DNA from: Sphingomonas arenae
GTDB lineage: Bacteria > Pseudomonadota > Alphaproteobacteria > Sphingomonadales > Sphingomonadaceae
DNA length: 64,000 nt
Direction of reading: 5' to 3'
Assembly: GCF_016924655.1 (NCBI RefSeq)
Contig: NZ_JAFFJU010000002.1
Location: forward strand, 806,001-870,000
Position numbers and translations under genes: made by a program. Numbering within the stretch: position 1 is the stretch's first letter; every line of letters begins with the position of its first letter. Below are positions 16,732 through 25,801 of the stretch, one piece after another. The notes under the pieces were generated by a model. It worked only from the letters and a program-made list of their open reading frames with translations. It did not search any database and had not been told where the DNA came from.

Positions 16732-17745
16732 ATGAACGCGATGCCGAGCCCTTCATCCCTCGTTCTCGCCCTGCTCGAGGCGATGGAAGAACCGGGGCTG
16801 ATTATCGAGGGCCAGCGGACGACCGCCGCCAATGCCGCTGCCCGCCAGCTTCTCGGTGACCAGATCGTCGGCAACGATGTCCGCCTCGCGATCCGGCATC
16901 CGGTGGCGCTCGAAGCCATCCTCGCCAGGCGGTCCGCGACCATCGGTGTCACTGGCATCGGGGGTGTCGACCGAGAGTGGGAGCTCTCCGTGCGCAGCCT
17001 CGATCGCCAGCTTCTGCTCGTCAGGCTGACCGACAAGTCGGCCCTGCGCGCCGCCGAGAAGATGCGCGTCGACTTTGTCGCCAATGCGAGCCACGAGCTG
17101 CGCACCCCGCTCGCAACCATTGTCGGTTATGCCGAAACGCTCGCAGAGGACGGTGATCTCGACCCGGAGATGCGCCGGAGGTTCGGCAACGCCATTCACG
17201 GCGAGGCACGCCGCATGCTGCGGATCGTGGAAGACCTGATGAGTCTTTCCCGGATCGAGGCGGACCGGTTCACCCATCCGTCCGAGCGGGTGAGCCTTCA
17301 GGAAATCGTCCGCATCGCTTGCGAGAACGGCCGGCACCTTGCCGAGACGCGCGGCTGCATCATCCGGCTCGACGTCCAGGACAATCTGCCGGAGGTGGCT
17401 GGCGACTTCGCCCAGCTGCTGCAACTGACGGATAATCTGGTGGCCAATGCCGTGCGCTATGGCTGTGGCCCCAAGGCGAGCGAGGTCGTCCTCTCGACGA
17501 GGGCGGATGGCAGCATGGCGCTGCTCAGCGTTCGCGACTTCGGAGAGGGCATACCCGCGACGCACATTCCCCGTCTGACGGAGCGCTTCTACCGCGTGGA
17601 TGCCGCGCGCAGCCGCGACTCCGGGGGAACGGGGCTGGGCCTCGCGATCGTCAAGCATATCGTGGAGCGGCATCGCGGCAGGCTAGAGATCCGCAGCCGC
17701 CCCGGGGAGGGCACGGAGGTCCGAGTATGGCTGCCATTCGCCTGA
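16732..17745 (+). CDS. phoR: Phosphate-regulon sensor histidine kinase, soluble form
   Basis: 337 residues. Residues 10-105 form a PAS-like domain; residues 112-175 the dimerisation/phosphoacceptor domain with His121 in FVANASHELRTPLATIVGYAETL (outlined); residues 220-335 the ATPase with N, G1 and G2 boxes (LVANAVRYG, VRDFGEGIP, GGTGLGLAIVKHI). Unlike Escherichia coli PhoR it has no N-terminal membrane helices, so it would have to sit in the cytosol or bind PstSCAB-PhoU peripherally. Its position directly before pstS and in the same direction as pstSCAB-phoU-phoB identifies it as PhoR. The kinase phosphorylates PhoB when phosphate is scarce. Confidence 0.9.
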   Translation: MNAMPSPSSLVLALLEAMEEPGLIIEGQRTTAANAAARQLLGDQIVGNDVRLAIRHPVALEAILARRSATIGVTGIGGVDREWELSVRSLDRQLLLVRLTDKSALRAAEKMRVDFVANASHELRTPLATIVGYAETLAEDGDLDPEMRRRFGNAIHGEARRMLRIVEDLMSLSRIEADRFTHPSERVSLQEIVRIACENGRHLAETRGCIIRLDVQDNLPEVAGDFAQLLQLTDNLVANAVRYGCGPKASEVVLSTRADGSMALLSVRDFGEGIPATHIPRLTERFYRVDAARSRDSGGTGLGLAIVKHIVERHRGRLEIRSRPGEGTEVRVWLPFA

Positions 17746-17754
17746 ATCGGGGCA

Positions 17755-17783
17755 TTGTCACGAAAGCGTAACCGAACCGTCAC
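17755..17783 (+). promoter_or_regulatory. PHO box upstream of pstS
   Basis: Three 7-bp units at an 11-bp period: TTGTCAC (17755), GCGTAAC (17766) and CCGTCAC (17777), with 4-bp spacers GAAA and CGAA. This matches the PhoB consensus CTGTCAY-WWWW-CTGTCAY well in the outer units. It begins 10 bp after the phoR stop and 77 bp before the pstS start, so pstSCAB-phoU-phoB are likely PhoB-activated. Confidence 0.8.
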
Positions 17784-17859
17784 AGAGGACTCTTCGAGTC
17801 GGCGCTAGTGGGGCCGCGGGGCATAGGGCCCATTCGGTGCCCGCTAGGGAGTTGAACCC

Positions 17860-18903
17860 ATGAAGAAGATCACCTGGGCGCTGCCGTTTGCGGCGCTGCT
17901 TGCGGCATGCGGCGGAAATGGCGGTAGCTCATCGGGCGGCGGCCAGTCGGAGCTGAAGATCGTCGGCTCCTCAACGGTCTATCCGTTCACCACCGCAGTG
18001 GCCGAGACCTTCATGCGCGCCAATCCGGGCACGCGCGTCATCGTCGAATCGACCGGCACGGGTTCCGGCATCAAGCTGTTCTGCGGCGGCGTCGGAGAGC
18101 AGTTTCCCGACATGGTCAACGCGTCGCGGCAGATGAAGGCCAGCGAACTGCAGGACTGCCAGAACGCCGGCGCGAAGAACATTATCGAGTTGCCGATCGG
18201 CATCGACGGGCTGACCCTCATCGAATCCAACAAGGCCGCGCCGCTCAAGGTCACCGTAGCCGATATCTACAAGGCGATTGCGGCCAACCCGTTCGGCAAG
18301 GGTCCGAACACCGCGCAGACCTGGCGTGACGTCAATCCATCGCTGCCGGCGATCAAGATCCGGGTTCTCGGGCCTCCGCCGACCTCCGGCACCCGCGACA
18401 GCTTGGCCGAGCTTATCCTGACCAAGGGTTGCGAGAGCGACCCGGCGATGAAGGAGCTCAAGAAGACCGACGAGGCCAAGCACAAGGACGTCTGTACCAA
18501 GGTCCGGGAGGATGGTGCCTTCGTCGAAGCGGGCGAGAACGACAACCTGCTCGTCCAGAAGGTCGAAGCCGATCCGGGCACCATCGGCGTGCTGGGCTAC
18601 AGCTTCCTCGCGGAGAACGCGGACCGCGTCCGCCCGGTCGAGATCGGCGGGGTGCTGCCAACCGAGCAGACCATCCAGGACCTCTCCTACCCGGGCGCGC
18701 GCAAGCTCTACATCTACGTCAAGGGCGAGCACATGCAGGCGAAGCCGGCGATCAAGAACTTCGTCCAGGCCTATGCCGAGGCGTGGGGCCAGGGCGGAGC
18801 TCTGGAGAAGCGCGGCCTCGTGCCGTTCGGTGGCGCGGAGGCGGCGGCTGCAACCGAGCAGGCTCAGAAGCTGACCCCGCTTGCCGCAGGCTCGCTGAAG
18901 TAA
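17860..18903 (+). CDS. pstS: Phosphate ABC transporter substrate-binding lipoprotein
   Basis: 347 residues. The N-terminus MKKITWALPFAALLAACGG is a lipoprotein signal with the lipidated Cys17. The mature protein starts with LKIVGSSTVYPFTTAVAETF and contains ESTGTGSGIKLFCGGVG and GTRDSLAELIL, the phosphate-contact segments of the PstS fold. It captures phosphate in the periplasm and delivers it to PstCA. It begins 77 bp beyond the PHO box and heads the pst transcript. The cysteines in the mature protein (for example near residues 76 and 105) are unusual but not unknown in alphaproteobacterial PstS. Confidence 0.95.
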   Translation: MKKITWALPFAALLAACGGNGGSSSGGGQSELKIVGSSTVYPFTTAVAETFMRANPGTRVIVESTGTGSGIKLFCGGVGEQFPDMVNASRQMKASELQDCQNAGAKNIIELPIGIDGLTLIESNKAAPLKVTVADIYKAIAANPFGKGPNTAQTWRDVNPSLPAIKIRVLGPPPTSGTRDSLAELILTKGCESDPAMKELKKTDEAKHKDVCTKVREDGAFVEAGENDNLLVQKVEADPGTIGVLGYSFLAENADRVRPVEIGGVLPTEQTIQDLSYPGARKLYIYVKGEHMQAKPAIKNFVQAYAEAWGQGGALEKRGLVPFGGAEAAAATEQAQKLTPLAAGSLK

Positions 18904-18918
18904 GCCGGAGAAGGGCGG

Positions 18919-20295
18919 GTGACGCTCACCTTTGCGTTGATCGCGGTCCTGCTGATCGCCGCCGTCGCCGGATTCCTCGGGCGCTCTCGCGCTCGGGCGG
19001 TTCGGGACGGTGCGCGGCTCAACAGCCTGCCGATCTACCACGGGGCCTACGGCTTTCTGTGGGCACTCGTCCCCGCCCTCCTGTTCCTCGCAATCTGGTC
19101 GCCGCTTCAGGGCCGGCTGATCGAGGATGCAGTCCTGTCCACGCCTCAGGGTCAGGCGCTGCCGGCCTTCGACATGGCCCGGGACGCGATCACGTCCGAA
19201 GCCTACGAAATCGCCACCGGCCAGCGTGAAGCGGGATTCAACCCGGAATCGACTGCCCTCGCGCCGGTCTACCAGCAATTCATCAATCGCTACGGCGGCA
19301 TCGGGGGCGGCTTCGCCATCTTGCTGGCGCTCGCCGGTGCTGCCTGGGGGCTCACCCGTGTCCGCGCCAACTTCCGTGCGCGGGCCGGGGTCGAGCGCTG
19401 GCTGATGGGCCTGCTCATCGCCGCGTCGATGATCGCCATCCTGACGACGCTAGGCATCGTCCTTTCGCTATTGTTCGAGACGCTGCGCTTCTTCTCCATG
19501 GTACCCGCCAGCGAGTTCCTGTTCGGCACGCAATGGTCGCCGCAGATGGCCCTTCGCGCCGACCAAGCCGGATCGTCGGGAGCATTCGGCTCGATCCCGC
19601 TGTTCTGGGGCACCATCTTCATCGGCGCGATCATCGCGATGATCGTGGCTATCCCCCTCGGCCTGATGAGCGCGATCTTCCTGACGCAATATGCGCCTGC
19701 CAAGGTGCGATCGGTGATGAAGCCGCTCCTGGAGATACTCGCCGGCGTGCCGACCGTGGTCTACGGCTATTTCGCCGCCCTGACCGTCGCGCCTGCCGTT
19801 CGAGACTTTGGCCTTTCCCTGGGCATCCCCGCATCGTCGGAGAGCGCGCTGGCAGCCGGGCTCGTCATGGGCATCATGATCATCCCGTTCGTCAGTTCCA
19901 TGGCCGACGACAGCATCGCGGCCGTTCCGCAGGCGATGCGCGACGGCAGCCTGGCCATGGGCGCGACCCGGTCCGAGACGATCCGCAAGGTGGTGCTCCC
20001 GGCCGCCCTCCCCGGCGTGGTCGGCGGCGTCCTCCTGGCTGTCAGCCGGGCGATTGGCGAGACCATGATCGTGGTCATGGCCGCGGGGCTCGCAGCCAAC
20101 CTCACCGCCAATCCATTCGACAGCGTGACCACCGTTACCGTTCAGATCGTCCAACTGCTGACCGGCGACCAGGAATTCGACAGCCCCAAGACGCTCGCCG
20201 CCTTTGCTCTGGGCTTGGCGCTGTTCGTTATCACGCTGATCCTCAACCTCATCGCGCTCACCGTAGTGCGCCGCTACCGGGAAGCATATGAATAG
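18919..20295 (+). CDS. pstC: Phosphate ABC transporter permease PstC
   Basis: 458 residues from a GTG with AAGGGCGG upstream, 15 bp after pstS. The first 170 residues hold extra hydrophobic segments and a periplasmic-type insert. The permease (binding-protein-dependent transport) domain lies from about 225 to 450, with the EAA-like loop SMADDSIAAVPQAMRDGSLAMGATRSET in outline and GAIIAMIVAIPLGLMSAIFLTQYA before it. It is longer than E. coli PstC (319 aa), as usual for alphaproteobacteria. It forms the channel with PstA. Its last 8 bp overlap pstA. Confidence 0.94.
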   Translation: MTLTFALIAVLLIAAVAGFLGRSRARAVRDGARLNSLPIYHGAYGFLWALVPALLFLAIWSPLQGRLIEDAVLSTPQGQALPAFDMARDAITSEAYEIATGQREAGFNPESTALAPVYQQFINRYGGIGGGFAILLALAGAAWGLTRVRANFRARAGVERWLMGLLIAASMIAILTTLGIVLSLLFETLRFFSMVPASEFLFGTQWSPQMALRADQAGSSGAFGSIPLFWGTIFIGAIIAMIVAIPLGLMSAIFLTQYAPAKVRSVMKPLLEILAGVPTVVYGYFAALTVAPAVRDFGLSLGIPASSESALAAGLVMGIMIIPFVSSMADDSIAAVPQAMRDGSLAMGATRSETIRKVVLPAALPGVVGGVLLAVSRAIGETMIVVMAAGLAANLTANPFDSVTTVTVQIVQLLTGDQEFDSPKTLAAFALGLALFVITLILNLIALTVVRRYREAYE

Positions 20296-21556
20296 CGCCA
20301 CCGCCGCCAGCGTTTCGGTCAGTCGCTGGAGCGACGATGCCATGCGCAAGCGCGTGGTCCGCCGCTACGCCGCCGAGCGCCGCTTCAAGCTCCTCGGCCT
20401 CTTCTCGGTCGGACTCTCCGCGCTGTTCCTGGCCTTCCTGCTCTTCACCATGGCCTGGAAGGGGATCGGCGGCTTCTCGCGGACAGAGGTGCGGCTCACG
20501 ATCGACTTCCCGCGATCGGATGTCATCCTTGACCCGGCAGCCCTCACGGGCCCGCAGGCACTGGAGGCCATCGAGGGCGCCGGCATCGACACTACGCTCG
20601 CCACCGCGGCGACCGCCACCTACGGCCAGGCTGCGTCCGAGATGTTCGGTCAGGCCGCCGTGCAAAGTCTGGGCAAGCAGCTCATTGCCGATCCGACGCT
20701 GCTGGAACGCCGGGCCGAGGTGTGGCTGCCGGTCGCTTCCAAGCTGGATGTCGCCGCCAAGGGCGAGGGCGAGGCCTCAGCCGAAGCACTGGTGCAGCAG
20801 CTAGAGGCCAAGGATGCCCTGAAGCGCACCTTCAATCCCGAATTCCTCTCGTCGTCAGACGCCACTGACCCAGGCTCCGTCGGCGTATGGGGCGCGCTCA
20901 AAGGCAGCTTCCTGACGATCCTGGTGACAATGGCGCTGGCATTCCCGATCGGCGTACTCGCAGCCGTCTACCTCGAAGAGTTCGCCCGCCGGAACCGCTG
21001 GACCGACCTCATCGAGGTCAGCATCAACAACCTTGCGGCGGTCCCCTCGATCATCTTCGGGCTGCTCGGGCTGGCCGTGTTCCTCAACGTCATGCACCTG
21101 CCCCGGTCCGCGCCGCTCGTTGGCGGTCTGACTCTCGCGCTGATGACCATGCCAGTGATCGTCATTGCCGGGCGCAACGCGATCAAGTCGGTTCCGCCCT
21201 CCATCCGGGACGCGGCCCTCGGCGTCGGCGCATCGCGGATGCAGGTCGTCTTCCATCATGTCCTTCCGCTCGCGCTCCCTGGCATCCTCACCGGCACCAT
21301 CATCGGCATGGCCCGGGCCCTCGGCGAAACCGCCCCGCTGCTGATGATCGGCATGCGCGCATTCATCGCGGCGCCGCCCGGCGGCATCGTCGATCCCGCA
21401 ACCGTGCTCCCCGTCCAGATCTTCCTCTGGTCGGACGAGGTCGACCGCGGCTTCGTCGAAAAGACCAGCGCCGCGATCATCGTGCTGCTCATCTTCATGC
21501 TGTTGATGAACGGCCTCGCCATCTATCTCCGCAACCGCTTCGAGCGCCGCTGGTAG
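20288..21556 (+). CDS. pstA: Phosphate ABC transporter permease PstA
   Basis: 422 residues against about 296 in E. coli. The N-terminus is cytosolic and basic ([15 protein letters not shown]), followed by one helix ([19 protein letters not shown]) and a roughly 130-residue insert predicted to be periplasmic. The permease domain spans about 200-415 with [33 protein letters not shown] in outline and the coupling loop [20 protein letters not shown]. The start overlaps the pstC stop by 8 bp, implying translational coupling. Together with PstC it forms the inner-membrane pore. Confidence 0.94.
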   Translation: MNSATAASVSVSRWSDDAMRKRVVRRYAAERRFKLLGLFSVGLSALFLAFLLFTMAWKGIGGFSRTEVRLTIDFPRSDVILDPAALTGPQALEAIEGAGIDTTLATAATATYGQAASEMFGQAAVQSLGKQLIADPTLLERRAEVWLPVASKLDVAAKGEGEASAEALVQQLEAKDALKRTFNPEFLSSSDATDPGSVGVWGALKGSFLTILVTMALAFPIGVLAAVYLEEFARRNRWTDLIEVSINNLAAVPSIIFGLLGLAVFLNVMHLPRSAPLVGGLTLALMTMPVIVIAGRNAIKSVPPSIRDAALGVGASRMQVVFHHVLPLALPGILTGTIIGMARALGETAPLLMIGMRAFIAAPPGGIVDPATVLPVQIFLWSDEVDRGFVEKTSAAIIVLLIFMLLMNGLAIYLRNRFERRW

Positions 21557-21560
21557 GCCC

Positions 21561-22520
21561 ATGACCATGACCAAAGAAAAGCAGCCGATCACCACCAACT
21601 CTTCGGTGCCCTTCCCCTCGACCGCGGTCGCAGCGGAAGCAGCACAGGATGACGCGGGGATCGCCAAGGAGGACACCGCCTGGACTCAGGCGCCCGAGCC
21701 CACGCCCCACGCTGCCGACGTGGTCACCGAGCGCGCCGATGCGCCCGAACTCGACACCGACCGCACGCCCAAGATGATCGCGGACAAGGTCAGCGTCTTC
21801 TACGGCGAAAAGCAGGCGCTCCGGGACGTCTCGATCCAGGTTCATGACGACAAGGTCACCGCGTTCATCGGGCCCTCGGGCTGCGGCAAGTCGACGTTCC
21901 TGCGCTGCCTCAACCGCATGAACGACACGATTGCGGGTGCGCGCGTCACCGGTCACATCGAGCTCGACGGCGAGGACATCAACTCGCCCGACATGGACGT
22001 GGTCCAGCTCCGCGCCCGTGTCGGAATGGTCTTCCAGAAGCCCAACCCCTTTCCGAAGTCGATCTACGAGAATGTCGCCTACGGCCCGCGTATCCATGGT
22101 CTCGCCGAGGGCAAGGCCGACATGGACGCGATCGTCGAGAAGTCGCTGCGCCGCGCGGGCCTGTGGGACGAGGTCAAGGACCGCCTGCAGGAAAGCGGCA
22201 CGGCCCTGTCCGGCGGCCAGCAGCAGCGCCTGTGCATCGCTCGCGCCATTGCAGTGGATCCAGAGGTCATCCTGATGGACGAGCCCTGCTCGGCACTCGA
22301 CCCGATCGCCACCGCCAAGATCGAGGAGCTGATCCACGAATTGCGCGGCCGCTACGCCATCGCGATCGTCACCCACAACATGCAGCAGGCCGCGCGCGTG
22401 TCGCAGCGGACCGCTTTCTTCCACCTCGGCGAGCTGATCGAATACGGCAAGACCAAGGACATCTTCACCAATCCGCGTGAGCAGCGCACGCAGGATTACA
22501 TCACCGGCCGCTACGGCTGA
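21561..22520 (+). CDS. pstB: Phosphate ABC transporter ATPase with extended N-terminus
   Basis: 319 residues. The ATPase core begins near residue 70 ([20 protein letters not shown]) and has Walker [10 protein letters not shown], signature [14 protein letters not shown], Walker [14 protein letters not shown] and the PstB-typical [14 protein letters not shown] and [19 protein letters not shown]. The first 68 residues are Ala/Pro/Thr/Glu-rich, apparently disordered and not part of normal PstB proteins (about 255 aa). No good in-frame ATG with a ribosome site exists close to the core, so the extension is likely translated. The gene begins 4 bp after pstA. It powers phosphate import. Confidence 0.95.
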   Translation: MTMTKEKQPITTNSSVPFPSTAVAAEAAQDDAGIAKEDTAWTQAPEPTPHAADVVTERADAPELDTDRTPKMIADKVSVFYGEKQALRDVSIQVHDDKVTAFIGPSGCGKSTFLRCLNRMNDTIAGARVTGHIELDGEDINSPDMDVVQLRARVGMVFQKPNPFPKSIYENVAYGPRIHGLAEGKADMDAIVEKSLRRAGLWDEVKDRLQESGTALSGGQQQRLCIARAIAVDPEVILMDEPCSALDPIATAKIEELIHELRGRYAIAIVTHNMQQAARVSQRTAFFHLGELIEYGKTKDIFTNPREQRTQDYITGRYG

Positions 22521-22534
22521 GTTGGAGCATTCGC

Positions 22535-23233
22535 ATGGCAACCCAGGGACATACCCTCAAGGCATTCGACGAGGATCTGGATCGGCTGCGGGCGCTCATC
22601 AGCCAGATGGGCGGCCTCGCCGAACACGCGATCGGTGAGGCGATGCGTTGCCTGGTGCAGCGCGACGTCGACGGCGCGCATGCGGTGATCGAGGCCGACA
22701 AGAAGCTCGACGCACTGGAGGTAGAGACCGAGCAGCGGGTCGTGCAGCTCATCGCCCTCCGCGCGCCCATGGCAGGCGACCTTCGCGACGTCGTCGCAGC
22801 GCTCAAGATCTCCGGCGTCGTCGAACGTATCGGCGACTATGCCAAGAACATCGCCAAGCGCGTGGCGCTGCTCGAGGACGCGGGCAAGATCGAGCCCGTC
22901 TCCCTCCTCCCCGCCATGGCCAAGATCGCGACCGGCATGGTCCACGACGTGCTGAACGCCTTCGTGAACCGCGATGCCCAAGTCGCGATCGAAGTTTGCG
23001 AGCGCGACGCGCAGGTCGACGATTTCTACGACAGCATCTTCCGGACGCTCCTCACCCACATGATGGAGAACCCGCACAACATCGGCCAGTCGGCCCACCT
23101 GCTGTTCGTCGCCAAGAACCTGGAACGCGTCGGCGACCACGCCACCAACATCGCGGAGATGGTCTATTATGCAGCAACCGGCCAGCACATGGGCGAGCGC
23201 GTCAAGGGCGCCGACCCAGCCGCTCCACGCTGA
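22535..23233 (+). CDS. phoU: Phosphate signalling protein PhoU
   Basis: 232 residues, the usual PhoU size: two similar three-helix bundles. Each carries the metal-binding E(D)xxxD pattern, seen as GVVERIGDYAKNIAKR in the first half and NLERVGDHATNIAEMV in the second. PhoU couples PstSCAB activity to PhoR, keeping the regulon off when phosphate is plentiful. A TTGGAGC site precedes the ATG, which is 15 bp after pstB. phoB follows after 4 bp. Confidence 0.95.
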   Translation: MATQGHTLKAFDEDLDRLRALISQMGGLAEHAIGEAMRCLVQRDVDGAHAVIEADKKLDALEVETEQRVVQLIALRAPMAGDLRDVVAALKISGVVERIGDYAKNIAKRVALLEDAGKIEPVSLLPAMAKIATGMVHDVLNAFVNRDAQVAIEVCERDAQVDDFYDSIFRTLLTHMMENPHNIGQSAHLLFVAKNLERVGDHATNIAEMVYYAATGQHMGERVKGADPAAPR

Positions 23234-23237
23234 CCCG

Positions 23238-23927
23238 ATGACGGGCAAGCGGCTCCTCCTGGTCGAGGACGACCGGTCGCTGGCCGACCTCATCACCTTT
23301 CATTTCGAGCGGGCCGGCTATCACGTGACCCGCACCGGCGACGGGGAGGAAGCGCTGATCCTGGTGGAGGAGGTCAAGCCCGACCTCGTTGTGCTCGACT
23401 GGATGATCGAGGGGATCAGCGGGATCGAGGTCTGCCGCCGCCTGCGCCGCCGCAACACCACCGCCAACCTGCCGATCCTGATGCTCACGGCGCGCGGCGA
23501 GGAGGACGACCGGGTGCGCGGTCTGGAGACTGGGGCCGACGACTACATCACCAAGCCGTTCAGCCCGAAAGAGCTGGTTGCGCGCGCCGGTGCCGTGCTC
23601 CGCCGCGTCCGCCCCGCGCTGGCCGCCGAGACGCTCGACTATGGCGGGTTGGAGATGGACCTCGCCGCCCACCGCGTGCGTCGCAACGGCCAGCCCGTCC
23701 AGCTCGGTCCGACAGAATACCGCCTGCTGCGCCACTTTCTCGAGAACCCAGGCCGGGTCTTCTCCCGTCAGCAGCTGCTCGAGACCGTCTGGCCGCACAG
23801 CGAGGAGATCGAGCTGCGCACGGTGGACGTCCACATCCGTCGCCTGCGCCTGGCGCTCGGCGAACCGGACCTCGTCCGCACCGTGCGGAGCGCCGGCTAT
23901 GCCCTGGACGCGGACGGCCTCGCCTGA
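23238..23927 (+). CDS. phoB: Phosphate-regulon response regulator
   Basis: 229 residues. The receiver domain (1-120) has acidic residues E10-D12, phosphorylation site Asp54 in VVLDWMIEG, and the conserved Lys in ITKPFSPKEL. The OmpR-type winged helix covers about 135-225 (LGPTEYRLLRHFLENPGRVFSRQQLL in outline; TVDVHIRRLRLALG). The start at 23238 begins 4 bp after phoU; a longer in-frame start would lie inside phoU and was discarded. PhoB-P would bind the 11-bp-phased PHO box before pstS. Its 3' end overlaps the opposite-strand membrane protein by 31 bp. Confidence 0.95.
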   Translation: MTGKRLLLVEDDRSLADLITFHFERAGYHVTRTGDGEEALILVEEVKPDLVVLDWMIEGISGIEVCRRLRRRNTTANLPILMLTARGEEDDRVRGLETGADDYITKPFSPKELVARAGAVLRRVRPALAAETLDYGGLEMDLAAHRVRRNGQPVQLGPTEYRLLRHFLENPGRVFSRQQLLETVWPHSEEIELRTVDVHIRRLRLALGEPDLVRTVRSAGYALDADGLA

Positions 23928-24319
23928 CGCCGCAATAACGGGAAGGCGGCGAAGGCGATCTGCGCCGCCAGTCCCCACTGGCGCGGCGTGTCGCCATAGG
24001 TCGCGAGGTGCTCGGCCACGCTCCGCCTCATCAGCAGGGTCGATACCCCCAGCTCCGCCACCATCAGCAGCACGAACGCCACCGTGCCCATGACCACCCG
24101 CTGCCCGCGTGTCTCCACCGCGCTCCGGCGAAGCACCCACCCGCACGCGGCCCAGGAGGCGAGCAGCATGACCGGTAGCTCGACAAGGGTCGCCCGCCCC
24201 AGCCCCAATGCCGGCTCCAGCAGCAGCACGCGCACCGTTCCCAGCACGAACCCAAGTCCGAAGATCAGCGCGAAATAGACCGCCCCCGCTCCGATAGATC
24301 CTGGTGCTCGTCCGAACAT
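23897..24319 (-). CDS. Small integral membrane protein, 140 aa
   Basis: Begins MFGRAPGSIGAGAVYFAL and contains four hydrophobic segments: about 10-30, 42-62 (LVELPVMLLASWAACGWVL), 72-92 (VVMGTVAFVLLMVAELGV) and a weaker one near 115-130. Longer upstream starts overlap the divergent GST gene and were rejected. The 3' end overlaps phoB by 31 bp tail to tail, so the C-terminal 10 residues are shared sequence. No family name can be given with certainty, though such small four-helix proteins are common in sphingomonads. Not obviously tied to phosphate. Confidence 0.7.
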   Translation of the reverse strand: MFGRAPGSIGAGAVYFALIFGLGFVLGTVRVLLLEPALGLGRATLVELPVMLLASWAACGWVLRRSAVETRGQRVVMGTVAFVLLMVAELGVSTLLMRRSVAEHLATYGDTPRQWGLAAQIAFAAFPLLRRQARPSASRA

Positions 24320-24404
24320 GGGGCTGCTCCTGCCAGCGCAGCCGCCGCTCCACAATGCTTCCCTTCCGCGGTGCCTCGGCGCAAATTGGCGCGAAGGAGG
24401 GCAC

Positions 24405-25142
24405 ATGATCGTCATCGGCAGCTACATCAGCCCCTACGTCCGCAAGGTCCTCGCCTGCATGGAACTGAAGGGCCTAGACTACGCGGTTGACCCCATCACC
24501 CCGTTCTTCGGCAACGACGAGTTCAGTCGCCTCAGTCCGCTGCGACGCATCCCCGTGCTCATCGACGGCGACCTCGTCCTGAACGACTCCAGCGTCATCT
24601 GCGCCTACCTCGACGAGGCCTATCCGGACCGCCCTCTGCTGCCTTCGACCCCGGCCGATCGGGCGCGGGCACGGTGGCTGGAGGAATATGCCGACAGCCG
24701 TCTCGGCGACCTCTTCATCTGGGGCCTGTTCTACCAGCGCTTCGTCCATCCGCTGGTCTGGGGCGAGCCGGGCGATGAGGAGCGCGTCCAGCGCACCCTC
24801 GCCAATGACGTGCCGGTCACGCTCGACTATCTGGAGGAGCAACTGCCCGCCGACGGCTTCCTGTTCGGCGAGCTCGGCCTTGCCGATATCGCGCTCGCCA
24901 GCTTTTTCCGGAACGCCGGCTATGTCGGCTTCACCGTGGACGCGGCCCGCTGGCCCTCCACGGCGCGCTTCGTCGACGCAGTGCTCTCGCAACCGGTCCT
25001 TGAGAAGCTTGCCCGTCTCGAAGACGTCCAGCGCAATTCCACGATCAGCGGCCGGCGCCAGGCGCTGAAGGACGCCGGGGCCACCCTGACCGAGCAAACC
25101 TGGGGCGTCCGCGAGCCGCGGCGCGGGATGAAGCGTCTCTAA
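24405..25142 (+). CDS. Glutathione S-transferase family protein
   Basis: 245 residues with an excellent AAGGAGG site before the ATG. The N-terminal thioredoxin-like domain (1-80) reads IVIGSYISPYVRKVLACMELKG, with SPYVRKV in the place of the usual glutathione-activating Ser/Cys region, RRIPVLIDGDLVLNDSSVI (cis-Pro and glutathione-binding Ser) and DEAYP. The helical C-terminal domain (90-210) contains LEEYADSRLGDLF and LFGELGLADIALAS, the conserved N-capping box. It would conjugate or reduce using glutathione in the cytosol; the physiological substrate is unknown. The gene is divergent from the small membrane protein and ends 4 bp before a convergent response regulator. Confidence 0.9.
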   Translation: MIVIGSYISPYVRKVLACMELKGLDYAVDPITPFFGNDEFSRLSPLRRIPVLIDGDLVLNDSSVICAYLDEAYPDRPLLPSTPADRARARWLEEYADSRLGDLFIWGLFYQRFVHPLVWGEPGDEERVQRTLANDVPVTLDYLEEQLPADGFLFGELGLADIALASFFRNAGYVGFTVDAARWPSTARFVDAVLSQPVLEKLARLEDVQRNSTISGRRQALKDAGATLTEQTWGVREPRRGMKRL

Positions 25143-25146
25143 GGCC

Positions 25147-25647
25147 TCAGGCCGCGCCGAGGATCCATTGTTCCAGTCGGCGTTTGAACGACCAGCGCGG
25201 AGGTGCCGGGAGCGGTTCGGGCCCGGAGGCCTCTTCCGGGGCGTCATAGATGCACAGGTTCTTGGGCGCCCGGGGCCGGAGGGTCTCCCGTCCCCGCATC
25301 ATGTCCTCGGCCATGGCGAGCGCGCGGTAGACATCGTCTCCGGTGAACGGCTTCATGAGGCAGCCGAGCGCAAGGTCCGGCATGGGAAAGCCGGGCGCGC
25401 GGCCGCTCACGAACAGGCACGGAATATCGAAGTCGTTCAGGCGGACGGCGGCCGAGAAACCAGTGCTCCCGCGGGCCAGCCGCAGGTCCACCAGGGCGAG
25501 GTCCGGCTGGTGCAGCTGGGCCGCCTCGATCGCCCCGGCCTCATCCTCCGCCACCGCAACCACCCGGTATCGCGGATGGTCCTCGATCAGATATTTGAGG
25601 GTGCTCGCCAGCTGCTCGTCATCTTCCACGATCAGGATCTTCAGCAT
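25147..25647 (-). CDS. Single-domain response regulator
   Basis: 166 residues: a receiver domain (1-120) with the acidic pair E8-D9-D10, phosphoacceptor Asp54 in LALVDLRLARGSTGF, Ser in LFVSGRAPGF and Lys in CLMKPFTGDDV. After it comes a 45-residue Pro-rich tail (EEASGPEPLPAPPRWSFKRRLEQW) without a DNA-binding domain. Such regulators act by protein contact, for example as phosphate sinks or in general-stress phosphorelays. No histidine kinase lies beside it; the partner is unknown. Starts with ATG after a GGAGGGGGC site. Confidence 0.9.
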   Translation of the reverse strand: MLKILIVEDDEQLASTLKYLIEDHPRYRVVAVAEDEAGAIEAAQLHQPDLALVDLRLARGSTGFSAAVRLNDFDIPCLFVSGRAPGFPMPDLALGCLMKPFTGDDVYRALAMAEDMMRGRETLRPRAPKNLCIYDAPEEASGPEPLPAPPRWSFKRRLEQWILGAA

Positions 25648-25801
25648 CGCCCCCTCCAGGCTGGCTCACCCTGTGGATAAGGTTTGCAGCCAATTGCGGA
25701 TGTGCGAATCCCCGGTGATCATGGTTAACGCCGGACCGCTTGGTAACGGCGCTGAAACGACAGGGGACCTTGCCTGAAGTTAGGAACTTCGCTCGGACGA
25801 C

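Noticed and set aside
25648-25801. General-stress (EcfG-type) promoter ahead of the single-domain response regulator
   Set aside because: A GGAAC is present near 25782 but on the wrong strand for that gene and without a matching GTT element at 16-17 bp.
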